A stretch of DNA of 64,000 bases from Citromicrobium bathyomarinum. GTDB taxonomy: Bacteria; Pseudomonadota; Alphaproteobacteria; Sphingomonadales; Sphingomonadaceae. Below, in pieces: positions 52,825 through 62,880 of this stretch. The notes beneath the pieces are model-generated. The model made no database searches and had not been told where the DNA came from. It saw only the letters and a list, made by a program, of their open reading frames with translations. The stretch covers positions 310,001 to 374,000 of the forward strand of contig NZ_JAINWL010000002.1 of assembly GCF_021021475.1 (NCBI RefSeq), given 5' to 3'. Within the stretch, counting starts at the first letter, position 1; each line of letters begins with the position of its first letter. The position numbers and the translations under genes were made by a program.

Positions 52825-54846
52825 ATGGCTAAATTCAAGGTTTCTGCCGATATTGGCGGCACGTTCACCGATATTGTGGTCGAGGACGATGCGGGCGAAG
52901 TGCGCATCGGGAAGGTCCCGACGACCAAGGAGAACCCGGCGCTGGGCGTGCTGCAAGGCATTGGCCAGCTGGTCGGCGATCCGTCCGAGATCGACTTCTT
53001 CGTGCACGGCACCACGGTCGGCCTCAACGCCTTCCTTGAACGGCGCGGCGCCAAGACGATGCTGATCATGACCGGCGGCATCAGCGATACCTACACCATC
53101 GCCCGTGGCCACCGCGAGGAGCTGTACAAGCTGCACTATCGCAAGCCCGAGCAGCTGGTCCCGCGCCGCAATGTCCACGAGGTGCGCGAGCGGCTCGCCT
53201 GGGACGGTTCGGTCATCACCGAGCTGGCCGAAGAAGACCTTGCCCCGATCATCGAGAAGGCGAAGGCAGAGGGTTTTCAGGCCATCGCGGTGTGCCTGCT
53301 GCACGCCTATACCAACCCCGCGCACGAATTGCGGGCGCGCGAGATCCTGAAGGCGGCCCTGCCCGATGTGTCGGTTTCGCTGTCGCATCAGGTGGCGCCC
53401 GAATGGCGCGAGGTCGAGCGCGCCTCTTCCACCGTGATGGACGCCTATGTCGCGCCGGTGGTCGAGCTCTATCTCAACACGCTCAAGGCCGAACTGGCCA
53501 AGTCGGGGATGGAAAAGACCGTCCACGTGATGGGATCGAGCGGCGGCGTGATGACCGATCGCCTCGCCAAGGAGCGGCCGATTGCCACGCTGATGTCCGG
53601 CCCCGTGGGCGGCAGCATCGGCGGCTGCGAGCTGGCGCGACGGACGGGTCTGCAAAACCTGCTGTGCGTCGACATGGGGGGGACCTCGTTCGATCTCAGC
53701 CTCGTTATCGACGGCCAGCCGGAAATGACCTCGGAGACAGTGCTGGAAGGCCTGCCGCTGCTGATGTCGATCGTCAGCATCGACACCGTGGGCGCTGGCG
53801 GCGGCTCGATTGCCTGGGTCGAGGCCGGGGGCTTGCGCGTGGGGCCGCAAAGTGCCGGGTCTTTTTCCGGTCCGGTCAGCTATTCGCGCGGCGGCACCGA
53901 GCCGACCGTAACCGACGCCAACCTGTTCCTAGGCCGTCTGGGTGATGACTCGCTGCTGGACGGCAAGATGAAGCTCGACAGCGAAGCAACGCGCAAAGCG
54001 ATGGAGCGGCTGGGCAGCGAGATCGGCCTGTCGGACCGCGAGCTGGCCGAGGGTATCCTCGCCATCAGCAATGCCAAGATGGCCGATGCCATGCGCACCA
54101 TCACCGTGGGGCAGGGCATCGACCCGCGCGAGTTCACTCTCGTCGCCTTCGGCGGGGCGGGGCCGATGCACGCGGTCGAACTGGCGCGCGAGCTGGACAT
54201 GACCCAGATCCTGATCCCGCGCTTCCCCGGCACCTTCTCGGCCTGGGGCATGTTGCAGAGCGATATCCGCCACGATCTGGTCGCCAGCCACATCGGCGTG
54301 ATGAGCGCCGTCGACGAGAAGGAGCTGGGCGCTTCCTTCGCCGATCTGGAGAAACAGGGCCGCGAGAGGCTGCGCGAAGAGAACGTGGCAGAGGGGGCGA
54401 TGGCTTTCGCCCGCGCGGTGGACCTGCGTTACGAAGGGCAGGAGTATTCGATCGCCGTGCCCCTCGAAGACGGGGACACCCTGGCCGACATGCTCGACCG
54501 CTTTCATGCGCTTTACGAGCGGCGCTATGGCCACTCGCAACCGGAATCGGAAACCGAGATCATCAGCCTGCGGCTGGCGGCCACCGGCCAGTTCGAGCAC
54601 GGCGGCAAGGAGGCCAGCTTCACGCCCGAGGACGGCGAGCCGCAGGTCGGCACGCGCGATGTCATCTTCGACGGTGAAACCCACAGCACGCCGATCCTGA
54701 AGCGCGCGCGACTGGTCCCCGGCAAGCCGATGGCGAGCCCGGCAATCATCGAAGAGGAGAGCGCCACCACTGTGGTGCCTCCGGGCTACACCATCACCAT
54801 CGACACCTGCGGGAACATGCTCGTCGCGGCAGGAGAAAGCGCATGA
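52825..54846 (+). CDS. hyuA: Hydantoinase/oxoprolinase subunit A
   Basis: This 673-residue ATP-dependent amidohydrolase subunit has the N-terminal ASKHA-type phosphate loop SADIGGTFTDIVVED, FVHGTTVGLNAFLERRG, the second ATP motif VDMGGTSFDLSL and GAGGGSIAWVE. With subunit B it would open a cyclic amide (hydantoin, 5-oxoproline, lactam or similar) at the cost of ATP. The substrate cannot be decided from sequence. It overlaps hyuB by ATGA. Confidence 0.9.
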   Translation: MAKFKVSADIGGTFTDIVVEDDAGEVRIGKVPTTKENPALGVLQGIGQLVGDPSEIDFFVHGTTVGLNAFLERRGAKTMLIMTGGISDTYTIARGHREELYKLHYRKPEQLVPRRNVHEVRERLAWDGSVITELAEEDLAPIIEKAKAEGFQAIAVCLLHAYTNPAHELRAREILKAALPDVSVSLSHQVAPEWREVERASSTVMDAYVAPVVELYLNTLKAELAKSGMEKTVHVMGSSGGVMTDRLAKERPIATLMSGPVGGSIGGCELARRTGLQNLLCVDMGGTSFDLSLVIDGQPEMTSETVLEGLPLLMSIVSIDTVGAGGGSIAWVEAGGLRVGPQSAGSFSGPVSYSRGGTEPTVTDANLFLGRLGDDSLLDGKMKLDSEATRKAMERLGSEIGLSDRELAEGILAISNAKMADAMRTITVGQGIDPREFTLVAFGGAGPMHAVELARELDMTQILIPRFPGTFSAWGMLQSDIRHDLVASHIGVMSAVDEKELGASFADLEKQGRERLREENVAEGAMAFARAVDLRYEGQEYSIAVPLEDGDTLADMLDRFHALYERRYGHSQPESETEIISLRLAATGQFEHGGKEASFTPEDGEPQVGTRDVIFDGETHSTPILKRARLVPGKPMASPAIIEEESATTVVPPGYTITIDTCGNMLVAAGESA

Positions 54847-56489
54847 CCACCAGCAATCCGCATTCCAACCCGGTCACCACCGAGATCATCCGCAATGCCT
54901 TCAACGCCATTGCGGAAGACATGAACGCCTCGCTGATCCGCAGCGCCTTCACGCCGATCATCTACGAAGGCAAGGACTGCGCGGTAGGCCTGCTTGACGA
55001 GAACGGCGACGTGCTCGGCCAGTCGCTGGGGCTGCCGCTGTTTCTCGGCAATCTGTCGCTGTGCGTGCAGATCATCGCCGAGATGAAGGGCTGGGACTAT
55101 TACGAGGAAGGCGACGTGGTGCTCCTCAACGATTCCTATATCGCGGGCACCCATCTTAACGACATCACCTTGATCAGGTCGATCTTCTGGGAGGGCAAGC
55201 GGATCGGTTTCGCCACCTCGCGCGCGCACTGGCTCGACGTGGGGGCCAAGGATGCCGGCTCGCCCACCGATGCCCGCGAGATCTATCAGGAGGGCATGCG
55301 CTGGCCGCCGACCAAGGTCTATCGCAAGGGCGTGGCGCAGGACGATATCCTTGCCTTCATGCGCGCCAACAGCCGCTTCGGCGGTGCCCTGATCGGCGAC
55401 CTGCACGCGCAGATCGCGGCCGGGCGCACCGGCGAGATGCGCATGCGTGCGCTGATCGAGCGGTTCGGCTATGCAACGGTGCAGGCAGCGCGCGACGATA
55501 TCTTCGCCCAGTCCGCCGAGCTCGAACGCCAGGCGATCCTCGCCATCCCCGATGGCGAATATTGCGCCGAGGGCGCGCTGGACAACGACGGCATCTCGGC
55601 CGACCCGGTGCCGGTCAAGCTGACCGTGCGCGTGAGCGGCGAGACCATGGAAATGGACCTGACCGGCTCGTCGAAGCAGACGGTCGGCGGTGTCAACTGC
55701 GGGTTCACCCAGACGGTCTCGGCCCTGCGCGTGGCGTTCAAGCTGCTGATCAATCCCGAGCGCCCCGTGGACGGCGGCACCTTCCGGGCGCTGAACATCG
55801 TCGCCCCGGAAGGAACGATCTTCCACGCGGCGGCACCGGCGGCGTGCTCGTGGTACTTCTCTTCGCTGGGCATGCTGATCGACATGGTGGTGAAGGCGCT
55901 GGCACCGGCGCTGCCGCAGCGCGCCGCCGCCGCGCACTATGGCGATTCGATGGTCACCATCTTCAGCGGCACCGACGCGCGCAACGAGGATGCCTTCTTC
56001 GTTGCGGTGGAGGCGAACTGCGGCGGCTGGGGCGCATGGAACGGCGGCGACGGGCAGGACTGCCTGATCAACAACGTCAACGGCAGCTTCCGCGACTATC
56101 CGATCGAGGTGTTCGAACACCGCTATCCGATGCGCATCACCAAGTACGGCATCCGTCAGGACAGCGGCGGTGAAGGCGAGTTCCGCGGCGGCAACGGCAG
56201 CTACCGCGAATATGAGCTGGACGGCGACACCACGCTGTCGCTGTGGTTCGAGCGCTCGCTCACGCGGCCATGGGGGCTGTCGGGCGGCTCGGAGGGGCTT
56301 GGCCCGAAGGTCGAGATCGTCGCCCCCGATGGCACGGTGCGCGGCGACCTGCTCAAGACCAGCACCTTGCCGCTCAAGGCGGGCAGCGTGGTGCGCGTGG
56401 CGACCGGCGGCGGGGGCGGCTTCGGCGACCCGGCGCAGCGCAGCGCCGAGCGACGCCAGCGCGACCTTGGAAACGGCTACGTGAGCTAG
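54843..56489 (+). CDS. hyuB: Hydantoinase/oxoprolinase subunit B
   Basis: This 548-residue HyuB-type protein has TTEIIRNAFNAIAEDMNASL, FLGNLSLCVQIIAEM, DVVLLNDSYIAGTHLNDIT, the Gly-rich GSSKQTVGGVNCGFTQ region and a C-terminal RGGNGSYREYELDGD segment. It is translationally coupled to hyuA, as expected for obligate partners. Confidence 0.9.
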   Translation: MTTSNPHSNPVTTEIIRNAFNAIAEDMNASLIRSAFTPIIYEGKDCAVGLLDENGDVLGQSLGLPLFLGNLSLCVQIIAEMKGWDYYEEGDVVLLNDSYIAGTHLNDITLIRSIFWEGKRIGFATSRAHWLDVGAKDAGSPTDAREIYQEGMRWPPTKVYRKGVAQDDILAFMRANSRFGGALIGDLHAQIAAGRTGEMRMRALIERFGYATVQAARDDIFAQSAELERQAILAIPDGEYCAEGALDNDGISADPVPVKLTVRVSGETMEMDLTGSSKQTVGGVNCGFTQTVSALRVAFKLLINPERPVDGGTFRALNIVAPEGTIFHAAAPAACSWYFSSLGMLIDMVVKALAPALPQRAAAAHYGDSMVTIFSGTDARNEDAFFVAVEANCGGWGAWNGGDGQDCLINNVNGSFRDYPIEVFEHRYPMRITKYGIRQDSGGEGEFRGGNGSYREYELDGDTTLSLWFERSLTRPWGLSGGSEGLGPKVEIVAPDGTVRGDLLKTSTLPLKAGSVVRVATGGGGGFGDPAQRSAERRQRDLGNGYVS

Positions 56490-56584
56490 CCGCTCTCCTT
56501 CAACCCTCAAGAAACCAGAACCGACCCATGCCCGCCGCGCGAACGGCGGGCATGGACGGCTGCGCCTGCCCGGAGTTTGCAGTC

Positions 56585-59500
56585 ATGGGAAAGATGTTCG
56601 AAATCGGCACGAGCCCGGCTTTCGCACGGTTTGCGCCGCCGGTTGCCATGCCGACGCCGCTGCGTAGCGCGATCACCAATGCCTATCGTCTGGCGGAAGC
56701 TGAGGCCGTCGCGCCGCTGATCGAAGCCGCGCGGCTGACCGCGCCCCAAAGCGCGGCGGTCGCCAGGATTGCAGGCACTATCGTGGGCAAGCTGCGGCGC
56801 ACCGGCCAGCCCGGCGGCGTCGACGGGCTGATGAAGGAATATTCGCTCTCCACGCAGGAAGGCGTGGCGCTGATGTGCCTTGCCGAAGCGTTGCTGCGCA
56901 TCCCCGACAGCGCCACGCGCGACCGGCTGATCCGCGACAAGATCGCGCGTGGCAATTGGCGCGATCACTTGGGCGATGGGCGCTCCATCTTCGTCAACGC
57001 CGCGACCTGGGGGCTGGTCGTATCGGGCTCCTTCGTAGCTCCCCTGCGCGAACGCGGCCTGTCGGTGTCGCTGGCCGGCCTGATCAAGCGCGCCGGCGAG
57101 CCGGTGGTCCGCAGCGCGGTAAACATGGCGATGGAAATGATGGGCGATCAGTTCGTCACCGGAGAGACCATCGGCAAGGCGCTGCAACGGGCCAGGAAGC
57201 AGGAAAAGCGCGGCTTCACCTACAGCTACGACATGCTCGGCGAAGCAGCCATGACCATGCGCGATGCCGACCGCTACTATGCCGAATACGAGCGCGCGAT
57301 CCACGCCATCGGCAAGGCATCCTCGGGGCGCGGCGTCTATGCGGGGCCGGGAATCTCGATCAAGCTATCCGCGTTGCACCCCCGGTATGCCCGCGCGCAG
57401 GCGGACCGGGTGATGGGCGAGCTTCTGCCCAGAGTCCGCTCGCTGGCCGCGCTGGCGAGCGCCTATGATATCGGCTTCAACATCGATGCCGAGGAATCCG
57501 ACCGGTTGGAGATCTCGCTCGATATTCTCGAAGCGCTCGCGTTCGATCCGGCCCTGTTCGGCTGGAACGGCCTGGGCTTCGTGGTGCAGGCCTATGGCAA
57601 GCGTTGCCCTCATGTGATCGACTGGATCGTCGATCTGGCGGAGCGTTCGGGCCACCGGATCATGGTGCGGCTGGTCAAAGGCGCCTATTGGGACAGCGAG
57701 ATCAAACGCGCCCAAGTCGACGGGCTGGCGGATTTCCCCGTCTTCACGCGCAAGGTCCACACCGATGTCAGTTACATCGCCTGCGCGCGCAAGCTGCTGG
57801 CCGCGCGCCGGCACGTGTTCCCGCAGTTCGCCACCCACAACGCCCAGACGCTGGCCACGATCCACCATCTGGCAGGCGATGATTTCGCGGTGGGAGACTA
57901 CGAGTTCCAGTGCCTCCACGGCATGGGTGAGAAGCTCTATGGCGAAGTGGTCGGCCCGAACCGGCTAGACCGCCCGTGCCGCATCTATGCCCCGGTTGGC
58001 TCACGCGAGACGCTGCTCGCCTATCTGGTGCGGCGCTTGCTGGAGAATGGCGCGAACTCCTCTTTCGTGAACCGCATATGGGACAAGGATCTCTCGATCG
58101 ACGAGCTGATCGCCGATCCGGTGGTGGAGGCCGAGGCCATTGAACCTGTGGGATCGAGCCATCCGGTGATCGATCTGCCGCCCGATCTCTACCCCGATCG
58201 CCGTAACTCGCGCGGGCTCGACCTGAGTGACGAAACGGTGCTGGCAGAGCTTGGCGAGGCTCTGTGCGAAAGTGCGGTCACGGACTGGCAGGCCGCGCCG
58301 CTGATCCCCGGCATGGAGGGTTCGCGGCAGGCCGAGCCGGTGCGTAACCCTGCACGCAGGGACGACATCGCGGGGCATGTTCGCAACGCGCTTCCCGACG
58401 ATGTGCAGATCGCGGCGCGCAACGCATCGGATGCCTTTCCCGGATGGACGGCAACCCCGGTTGCCGTTCGTGCCGCGTACCTCGATCGCGCAGCCGATCT
58501 GCTCGACGAACGCATGGAGGCCTTGCTGGGCCTGATCATGCGCGAAGCGGGCAAGTCTGCCGCCAACGCTATCGCCGAGGTGCGCGAGGCGGTCGATTTC
58601 CTGCGCTACTATGCCAACGAGGCGCGGGGCGGTCTGGCCGAGGCGCAAGCGGTCGGGCCGATGGTATGCATCAGCCCGTGGAACTTCCCGCTCGCCATCT
58701 TTGTGGGGCAGGTCGCTGCGGCGCTGGTGGCGGGAAACACGGTGCTGGCCAAGCCGGCCGAGGAAACCCCGCTGATCGCCGCGCAGGCGGTGCAGATCCT
58801 GCACGAGGCCGGCGTGCCGCTGGCGGTGCTGCAGCTGGTCACCGGGGCCGGCGATATCGGTGCCGCGCTGGTCGCCGCGCAGCAGACCTGCGGCGTTATC
58901 TTCACCGGATCGACGCAGGTCGCCAAGCTGATCCAGCGGCAACTGGCGCAGCGCACCCTGCCCGATGGCGCGCCAATACCGCTGATCGCCGAAACGGGCG
59001 GACAGAACGCCATGGTGGTCGATTCCTCCGCCCTGCCGGAGCAGGTGGTGCGCGACGTGATCGCCAGCGCCTTCGACAGCGCGGGCCAGCGCTGCTCGGC
59101 CCTGCGCATCCTGTGCCTGCAAGAGGACATCGCCGACCAGCTCCTGACCATGCTGCGCGGCGCGCTTGCCGAACTGCGGGTGGGGGCGACCGACCGGCTG
59201 TGCGCCGACGTCGGCCCGGTCATTTCGGCTGAGGCGCAGGCCGGGATTGTCGCCCATATCGAGGCCATGCGGGCCAAGGGGCTCCGCGTCGAGCAGCTGA
59301 CGCTCGACGGCGCGACGGAGCACGAATCCTTCGTGCCGCCCACGATCATCGAGATCGACTCTATCGACCAGCTGGGCGGCGAGGTGTTCGGCCCGGTGCT
59401 GCATGTCGTGCGTTTTGCCCGCGAGGATCTGGGCAAGCTGATGCGGGAGATCGGGGCCACCGGCTATGGCCTGACCTTCGGCATTCACAGCCGCATCGAC

Positions 59501-60166
59501 GAGACCGTCGCCGAGGTGATCGCCGAGGTCGAGGCGGGCAATATCTACATCAACCGCAACATCATCGGCGCGATCGTGGGGGTTCAGCCGTTCGGCGGCA
59601 GCGGCCTGTCAGGCACGGGCCCCAAGGCGGGCGGCCCGCTCTATCTGTCGCGGCTGGTGCAGCCGGACTGCGGAAGCTCAGCCAAGAGCGATGATCCCGG
59701 CGATACGCGAAGCTTGGGGGCCATGACAGGGCTTCCGGGCCCCGTCGGCGAACGCAATCTTTACAGCGTCAGGCCGTGCGGGCGGGTGCTGCTGCTTCCC
59801 AAGACTGCGGCAGGCCTGGAGGAGCAGCTGGGGTTGGTGAGCGCGACAGGAAATATTCCCGTCCTCCCCGACGAACCTGCGATGCGGGAGCTGTTTGCAG
59901 CTGTTGGGCCAGAACTGAGCTGCGGGCTTTCCTGGGTCCAAAATTGGGAAAAAGCGCCTGAGTTTGCCCACGTGCTGATCGAGGATAATGGCGATGACAT
60001 CTGCCCGGTTTTGAAGGCGATTGCCGCCGGCGAAGGTCCGATCCCTATCGTGCAACTTGGCGGTAGAGGCGACGGATACATGGCGGCCTGGATGCTGGAA
60101 GAAGTGGTTGTGTCGATCGATACCACCGCCGCTGGCGGCAATGCGAGCCTGATGGCTTTGGCTTGA
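56585..60166 (+). CDS. putA: Bifunctional proline dehydrogenase/glutamate-semialdehyde dehydrogenase
   Basis: This 1193-residue enzyme oxidises proline to glutamate. The proline dehydrogenase barrel (about 150-500) includes YAGPGISIKLSALHPRY and FQCLHGMGEKLYGEV. The aldehyde dehydrogenase domain (about 560-1010) has ISPWNFPLAIF, LIAETGGQNA and the catalytic Cys in AGQRCSAL (C837). A 150-residue C-terminal domain completes the long PutA type. No ribbon-helix-helix domain is present, so it does not repress its own gene. ATG 56585 has GGAG 9 nt upstream; ATG 56528 is an alternative. It lies 95 bp after hyuB. Confidence 0.95.
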   Translation: MGKMFEIGTSPAFARFAPPVAMPTPLRSAITNAYRLAEAEAVAPLIEAARLTAPQSAAVARIAGTIVGKLRRTGQPGGVDGLMKEYSLSTQEGVALMCLAEALLRIPDSATRDRLIRDKIARGNWRDHLGDGRSIFVNAATWGLVVSGSFVAPLRERGLSVSLAGLIKRAGEPVVRSAVNMAMEMMGDQFVTGETIGKALQRARKQEKRGFTYSYDMLGEAAMTMRDADRYYAEYERAIHAIGKASSGRGVYAGPGISIKLSALHPRYARAQADRVMGELLPRVRSLAALASAYDIGFNIDAEESDRLEISLDILEALAFDPALFGWNGLGFVVQAYGKRCPHVIDWIVDLAERSGHRIMVRLVKGAYWDSEIKRAQVDGLADFPVFTRKVHTDVSYIACARKLLAARRHVFPQFATHNAQTLATIHHLAGDDFAVGDYEFQCLHGMGEKLYGEVVGPNRLDRPCRIYAPVGSRETLLAYLVRRLLENGANSSFVNRIWDKDLSIDELIADPVVEAEAIEPVGSSHPVIDLPPDLYPDRRNSRGLDLSDETVLAELGEALCESAVTDWQAAPLIPGMEGSRQAEPVRNPARRDDIAGHVRNALPDDVQIAARNASDAFPGWTATPVAVRAAYLDRAADLLDERMEALLGLIMREAGKSAANAIAEVREAVDFLRYYANEARGGLAEAQAVGPMVCISPWNFPLAIFVGQVAAALVAGNTVLAKPAEETPLIAAQAVQILHEAGVPLAVLQLVTGAGDIGAALVAAQQTCGVIFTGSTQVAKLIQRQLAQRTLPDGAPIPLIAETGGQNAMVVDSSALPEQVVRDVIASAFDSAGQRCSALRILCLQEDIADQLLTMLRGALAELRVGATDRLCADVGPVISAEAQAGIVAHIEAMRAKGLRVEQLTLDGATEHESFVPPTIIEIDSIDQLGGEVFGPVLHVVRFAREDLGKLMREIGATGYGLTFGIHSRIDETVAEVIAEVEAGNIYINRNIIGAIVGVQPFGGSGLSGTGPKAGGPLYLSRLVQPDCGSSAKSDDPGDTRSLGAMTGLPGPVGERNLYSVRPCGRVLLLPKTAAGLEEQLGLVSATGNIPVLPDEPAMRELFAAVGPELSCGLSWVQNWEKAPEFAHVLIEDNGDDICPVLKAIAAGEGPIPIVQLGGRGDGYMAAWMLEEVVVSIDTTAAGGNASLMALA

Positions 60167-60301
60167 TCAGGTTTTGAGCGGCCTGCGATTCGATCGGTTC
60201 TCGACTTGGTGCTCTGCGTTGCCTCGGACAACGGGACGCTGGTGGCTCTCAAATCGGGCCATTGCGGGTTCGCACGATGACCGGGCCGGGTGACTTCGCG
60301 C

Positions 60302-61060
60302 TCAGTTCCGCTCTCGGAGAGAGAAGAATGCGCTGAGCCCCGCGAACATCGCCAATCCGCCCAACAGTCCGAACCAGATGACGAAGGCGGCGCGATGCGG
60401 GGTGCTCATGACGTTGATGGCAAACAGCCACGGGAAATAGATTCCCTGCCGCGAAAGCACTGCCCCTGTTGCAGCCATCGTGCCGACGATGCCCAGGCAG
60501 AGTGGAGGGATGGCGCTGCGGAACAGGATTGCGCAGCCCATCTGCAGCGCGACCATCAGCATCGCGCTCGCCGCCATCTTCGCTAGAACAAGCGAACTCA
60601 TCGCAAACTCCCCTAGCCAGGCGTCGGAGCCCGGGAGACCGCGAAGCAGCAGCCAGCCGATCAGCATTGCCACTGCGAGAACGCCGTGCATCGCTAAGGT
60701 CAACACGGCCGCGACCCCCATTTTCGCAGTGTAGAGGAATGGCCGGGCACCTTCGTGCGACAGGGCGTGGTCCCAGGCCTGACGCGAATGTTCCATCTGG
60801 GTCAGCAGCACGCTTAGTGCGGTGACCGCCATCGGTAGCATGGCAAAGGACCACAGCGCAGCGCTGGCCGACGCGAACTGCGCGAAGCTCCGGATATCCT
60901 GATCCAGGCTGATCGCGAGATTCAGCACGACAACGGAGACCGGGGCGACCAGGCAGAGGAGCAACGCAAGCGATCCGCGAAGTTTCATGAATTCGGCCCG
61001 CGCGAAAACACTCGCCAGTGCAAGGTTGGAAGGCCGCATCTCAGCCACCAAATCCGCCAT
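60302..61060 (-). CDS. ABC transporter permease (ABC-2 type)
   Basis: This 252-residue membrane protein has about six hydrophobic helices (for example ALLLCLVAPVSVVVLNLAI, GLLGGLAMFAGLSAFF). It resembles ABC-2 permeases of lantibiotic-immunity or multidrug type. The substrate is unknown. It overlaps the ATPase gene by 20 nt, forming a two-gene exporter. Confidence 0.83.
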   Translation of the reverse strand: MADLVAEMRPSNLALASVFARAEFMKLRGSLALLLCLVAPVSVVVLNLAISLDQDIRSFAQFASASAALWSFAMLPMAVTALSVLLTQMEHSRQAWDHALSHEGARPFLYTAKMGVAAVLTLAMHGVLAVAMLIGWLLLRGLPGSDAWLGEFAMSSLVLAKMAASAMLMVALQMGCAILFRSAIPPLCLGIVGTMAATGAVLSRQGIYFPWLFAINVMSTPHRAAFVIWFGLLGGLAMFAGLSAFFSLRERN

Positions 61061-61931
61061 TGGCCGTGATGAAAGCCCTTAGTGAACGGTCATTGGACGT
61101 AAGATGATAAAGCGCGACGTCTTCGCCGACCAGTAGCCGTGCGATATGATCGGGCTTCAGCGGGCGTGCGTCGGGCCTGACTTCGAGCTGACCATCCGGC
61201 AGTGCGCGTACCAGATAGCCACTTTTGGCAAGGAGCGCCGCCGCAGCCCTCGCGTCGGATGTCCTGACGATCGCAGCGCCTCGGATGGCGGTCGGATCGC
61301 CGAGGTCCGCCGTGGCGACGACCTTGCCCGATCGCAGGAGGACATAGGCATCGGCAAGCCGTTCGAGATCGCCCAGATCGTGGCTCGACATCAGGATCGC
61401 GACACCGTCGCAGCGCAACTTCTGCAACAGCTGGAAAATCTCCTCCTTCGCTGAGGGATCGAGGCCGATGGTCGGCTCGTCGAGCAGCAACAGATCGGGG
61501 GGCGAGACAAGCGCCCGGGCGAAGGCCAGCCTCTGCCGCATGCCGAGAGAATAGGTGCCGACCTTCTTGCGCAGAAACGCGTGGAGGCCGAGATATTCAG
61601 ACAGCCGGGCGATCTCATTGGTGTCCCGTCGCTGCAGAACGCACTCGAGCTTCAGATTGTCGTAGCCGCTCAGGTGGTCGTAAAGATCGCGATTGTTGAA
61701 CAGGGCCGACACTCGCGCAGGCCGGGTGTTTCCATCCTGCCCGATCGCCATTGCCCGCCCACCAGAGATTACCCCTGCGCAAACGCGCATCAGGGTCGTC
61801 TTGCCTGCGCCATTGGGGCCGACCAACCCAACGAGCGACCCTTCTGCGAGCGAGATGGAAACGTCGTCAAGCGCGAGGTACCGCCCAAACCGCTTTGTGA
61901 TATTGGATATCTCGATCGTCACGCTTGCCAT
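61041..61931 (-). CDS. ABC transporter ATP-binding protein
   Basis: This 296-residue ATPase has Walker A (GPNGAGKTT), the signature YSLGMRQRLAF, Walker B (LLLLDEPTIGLD) and the switch His in MSSHD. An extra C-terminal domain of about 90 residues follows, as in CcmA-type exporters. It forms an operon with the downstream permease. Confidence 0.93.
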   Translation of the reverse strand: MASVTIEISNITKRFGRYLALDDVSISLAEGSLVGLVGPNGAGKTTLMRVCAGVISGGRAMAIGQDGNTRPARVSALFNNRDLYDHLSGYDNLKLECVLQRRDTNEIARLSEYLGLHAFLRKKVGTYSLGMRQRLAFARALVSPPDLLLLDEPTIGLDPSAKEEIFQLLQKLRCDGVAILMSSHDLGDLERLADAYVLLRSGKVVATADLGDPTAIRGAAIVRTSDARAAAALLAKSGYLVRALPDGQLEVRPDARPLKPDHIARLLVGEDVALYHLTSNDRSLRAFITANGGFGG

Positions 61932-62000
61932 CCCACAGCCCGGCTGGAAGCTTGATTTAGGTGTAAGTTAAATTGTAGACTTGGATCGGAGCTTTTCAAT

Positions 62001-62471
62001 ATGGAAATTTCGAAGCGCTCACGAAACAAGGTGGGCCGCCGTGCGTCGCAGTTCTTCGCCATCACTGCCGCGCTTACGGTGCTCTATGTCCTGGCTCATG
62101 TGTTCGAGCTTGCCGGCCTCATCATGGGGGAGGCGAACGCGGAAACCTTGCTGTCGCGATTACCCGCTGTCTTTTACATCTACGCGCTTGTGTGCCTGTG
62201 CCTGATCTTTCGCAGGCTGTCCAAAAAATCAGAATTTGATGTCACAATGGGCCGTCTGCTTACGAAGTTTGGCATATCCGTATCCATAGGCGGTATGTTG
62301 ACGGTCATAGGAAATCCTATTGTTCATCGTATGGTTTTCAAAGAAGGGCCATTTTTGGACTTCGATCGATCGGCTATGCTTCTTATTGTGGCGGGATTCA
62401 TTTTCACGATGCTTGGAAATCTCCTGAAGGACTATGGAGATATCAAGCGGGAACTTGGTGAATTCCTGTAG
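62001..62471 (+). CDS. DUF2975-like membrane protein
   Basis: This 156-residue protein has four hydrophobic segments (FFAITAALTVLYVLAHVFEL, VFYIYALVCLCLIF, FGISVSIGGMLTVIG, MLLIVAGFIFTMLG). It overlaps the start of an XRE regulator, a pairing characteristic of DUF2975 proteins. Codon use is visibly more A/T-rich than its neighbours. The function is unknown. Confidence 0.75.
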   Translation: MEISKRSRNKVGRRASQFFAITAALTVLYVLAHVFELAGLIMGEANAETLLSRLPAVFYIYALVCLCLIFRRLSKKSEFDVTMGRLLTKFGISVSIGGMLTVIGNPIVHRMVFKEGPFLDFDRSAMLLIVAGFIFTMLGNLLKDYGDIKRELGEFL

Positions 62472-62710
62472 TGCCGGTGATGATCGATCTGGACCGGGTT
62501 CTGCGCGATCGCAAGATGACCGGCAAGGAGCTGGCGCGGCGGGTGGGCCTCAGCCAGACCCAGATGTCGCTCCTCAGATCGGGAAAGGTGCGTGGTTTCC
62601 GTCTCGATACGCTTGCGCGGATCTGCGCGTCGCTGGCGTGCTCGCCGGGGGATATCCTGCGATACGAGTTCTCTCCGGACGACTTCTCCGCCGATGACGG
62701 CGACGACTGA
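62471..62710 (+). CDS. Small XRE-family regulator
   Basis: This 79-residue single helix-turn-helix protein has DLDRVLRDRKMTGKELARRV, SQTQMSLLRSGKVRGFRLDT and ICASLACSPGDIL, the form typically paired with DUF2975 genes. The start is GTG 62471, overlapping the preceding stop; ATG at 62480 is possible. It probably controls the operon. Confidence 0.88.
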   Translation: MPVMIDLDRVLRDRKMTGKELARRVGLSQTQMSLLRSGKVRGFRLDTLARICASLACSPGDILRYEFSPDDFSADDGDD

Positions 62711-62880
62711 ACTGCGGGTGCGACCCAGAGAAAGATTTAACCTTGACTTAAATTATGTGGATGGCATCCTCGCCTGATCTGGAGTCGCTGATGGCTCTGG
62801 ACGGGGCGGTTTCCAGGTAATCGCGATGCTGCAATGCGCCGATCCCGAAAGCCGACCTCACCTTGTCAGAGAGGTGAAGA

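Noticed and set aside
54786-56510. 574-codon minus-strand frame opposite hyuB
   Set aside because: Antisense shadow with no domain; hyuB has full family conservation.
58001-59488. 495-codon minus-strand frame opposite putA
   Set aside because: Antisense shadow; putA motifs including the catalytic Cys are intact on the other strand.
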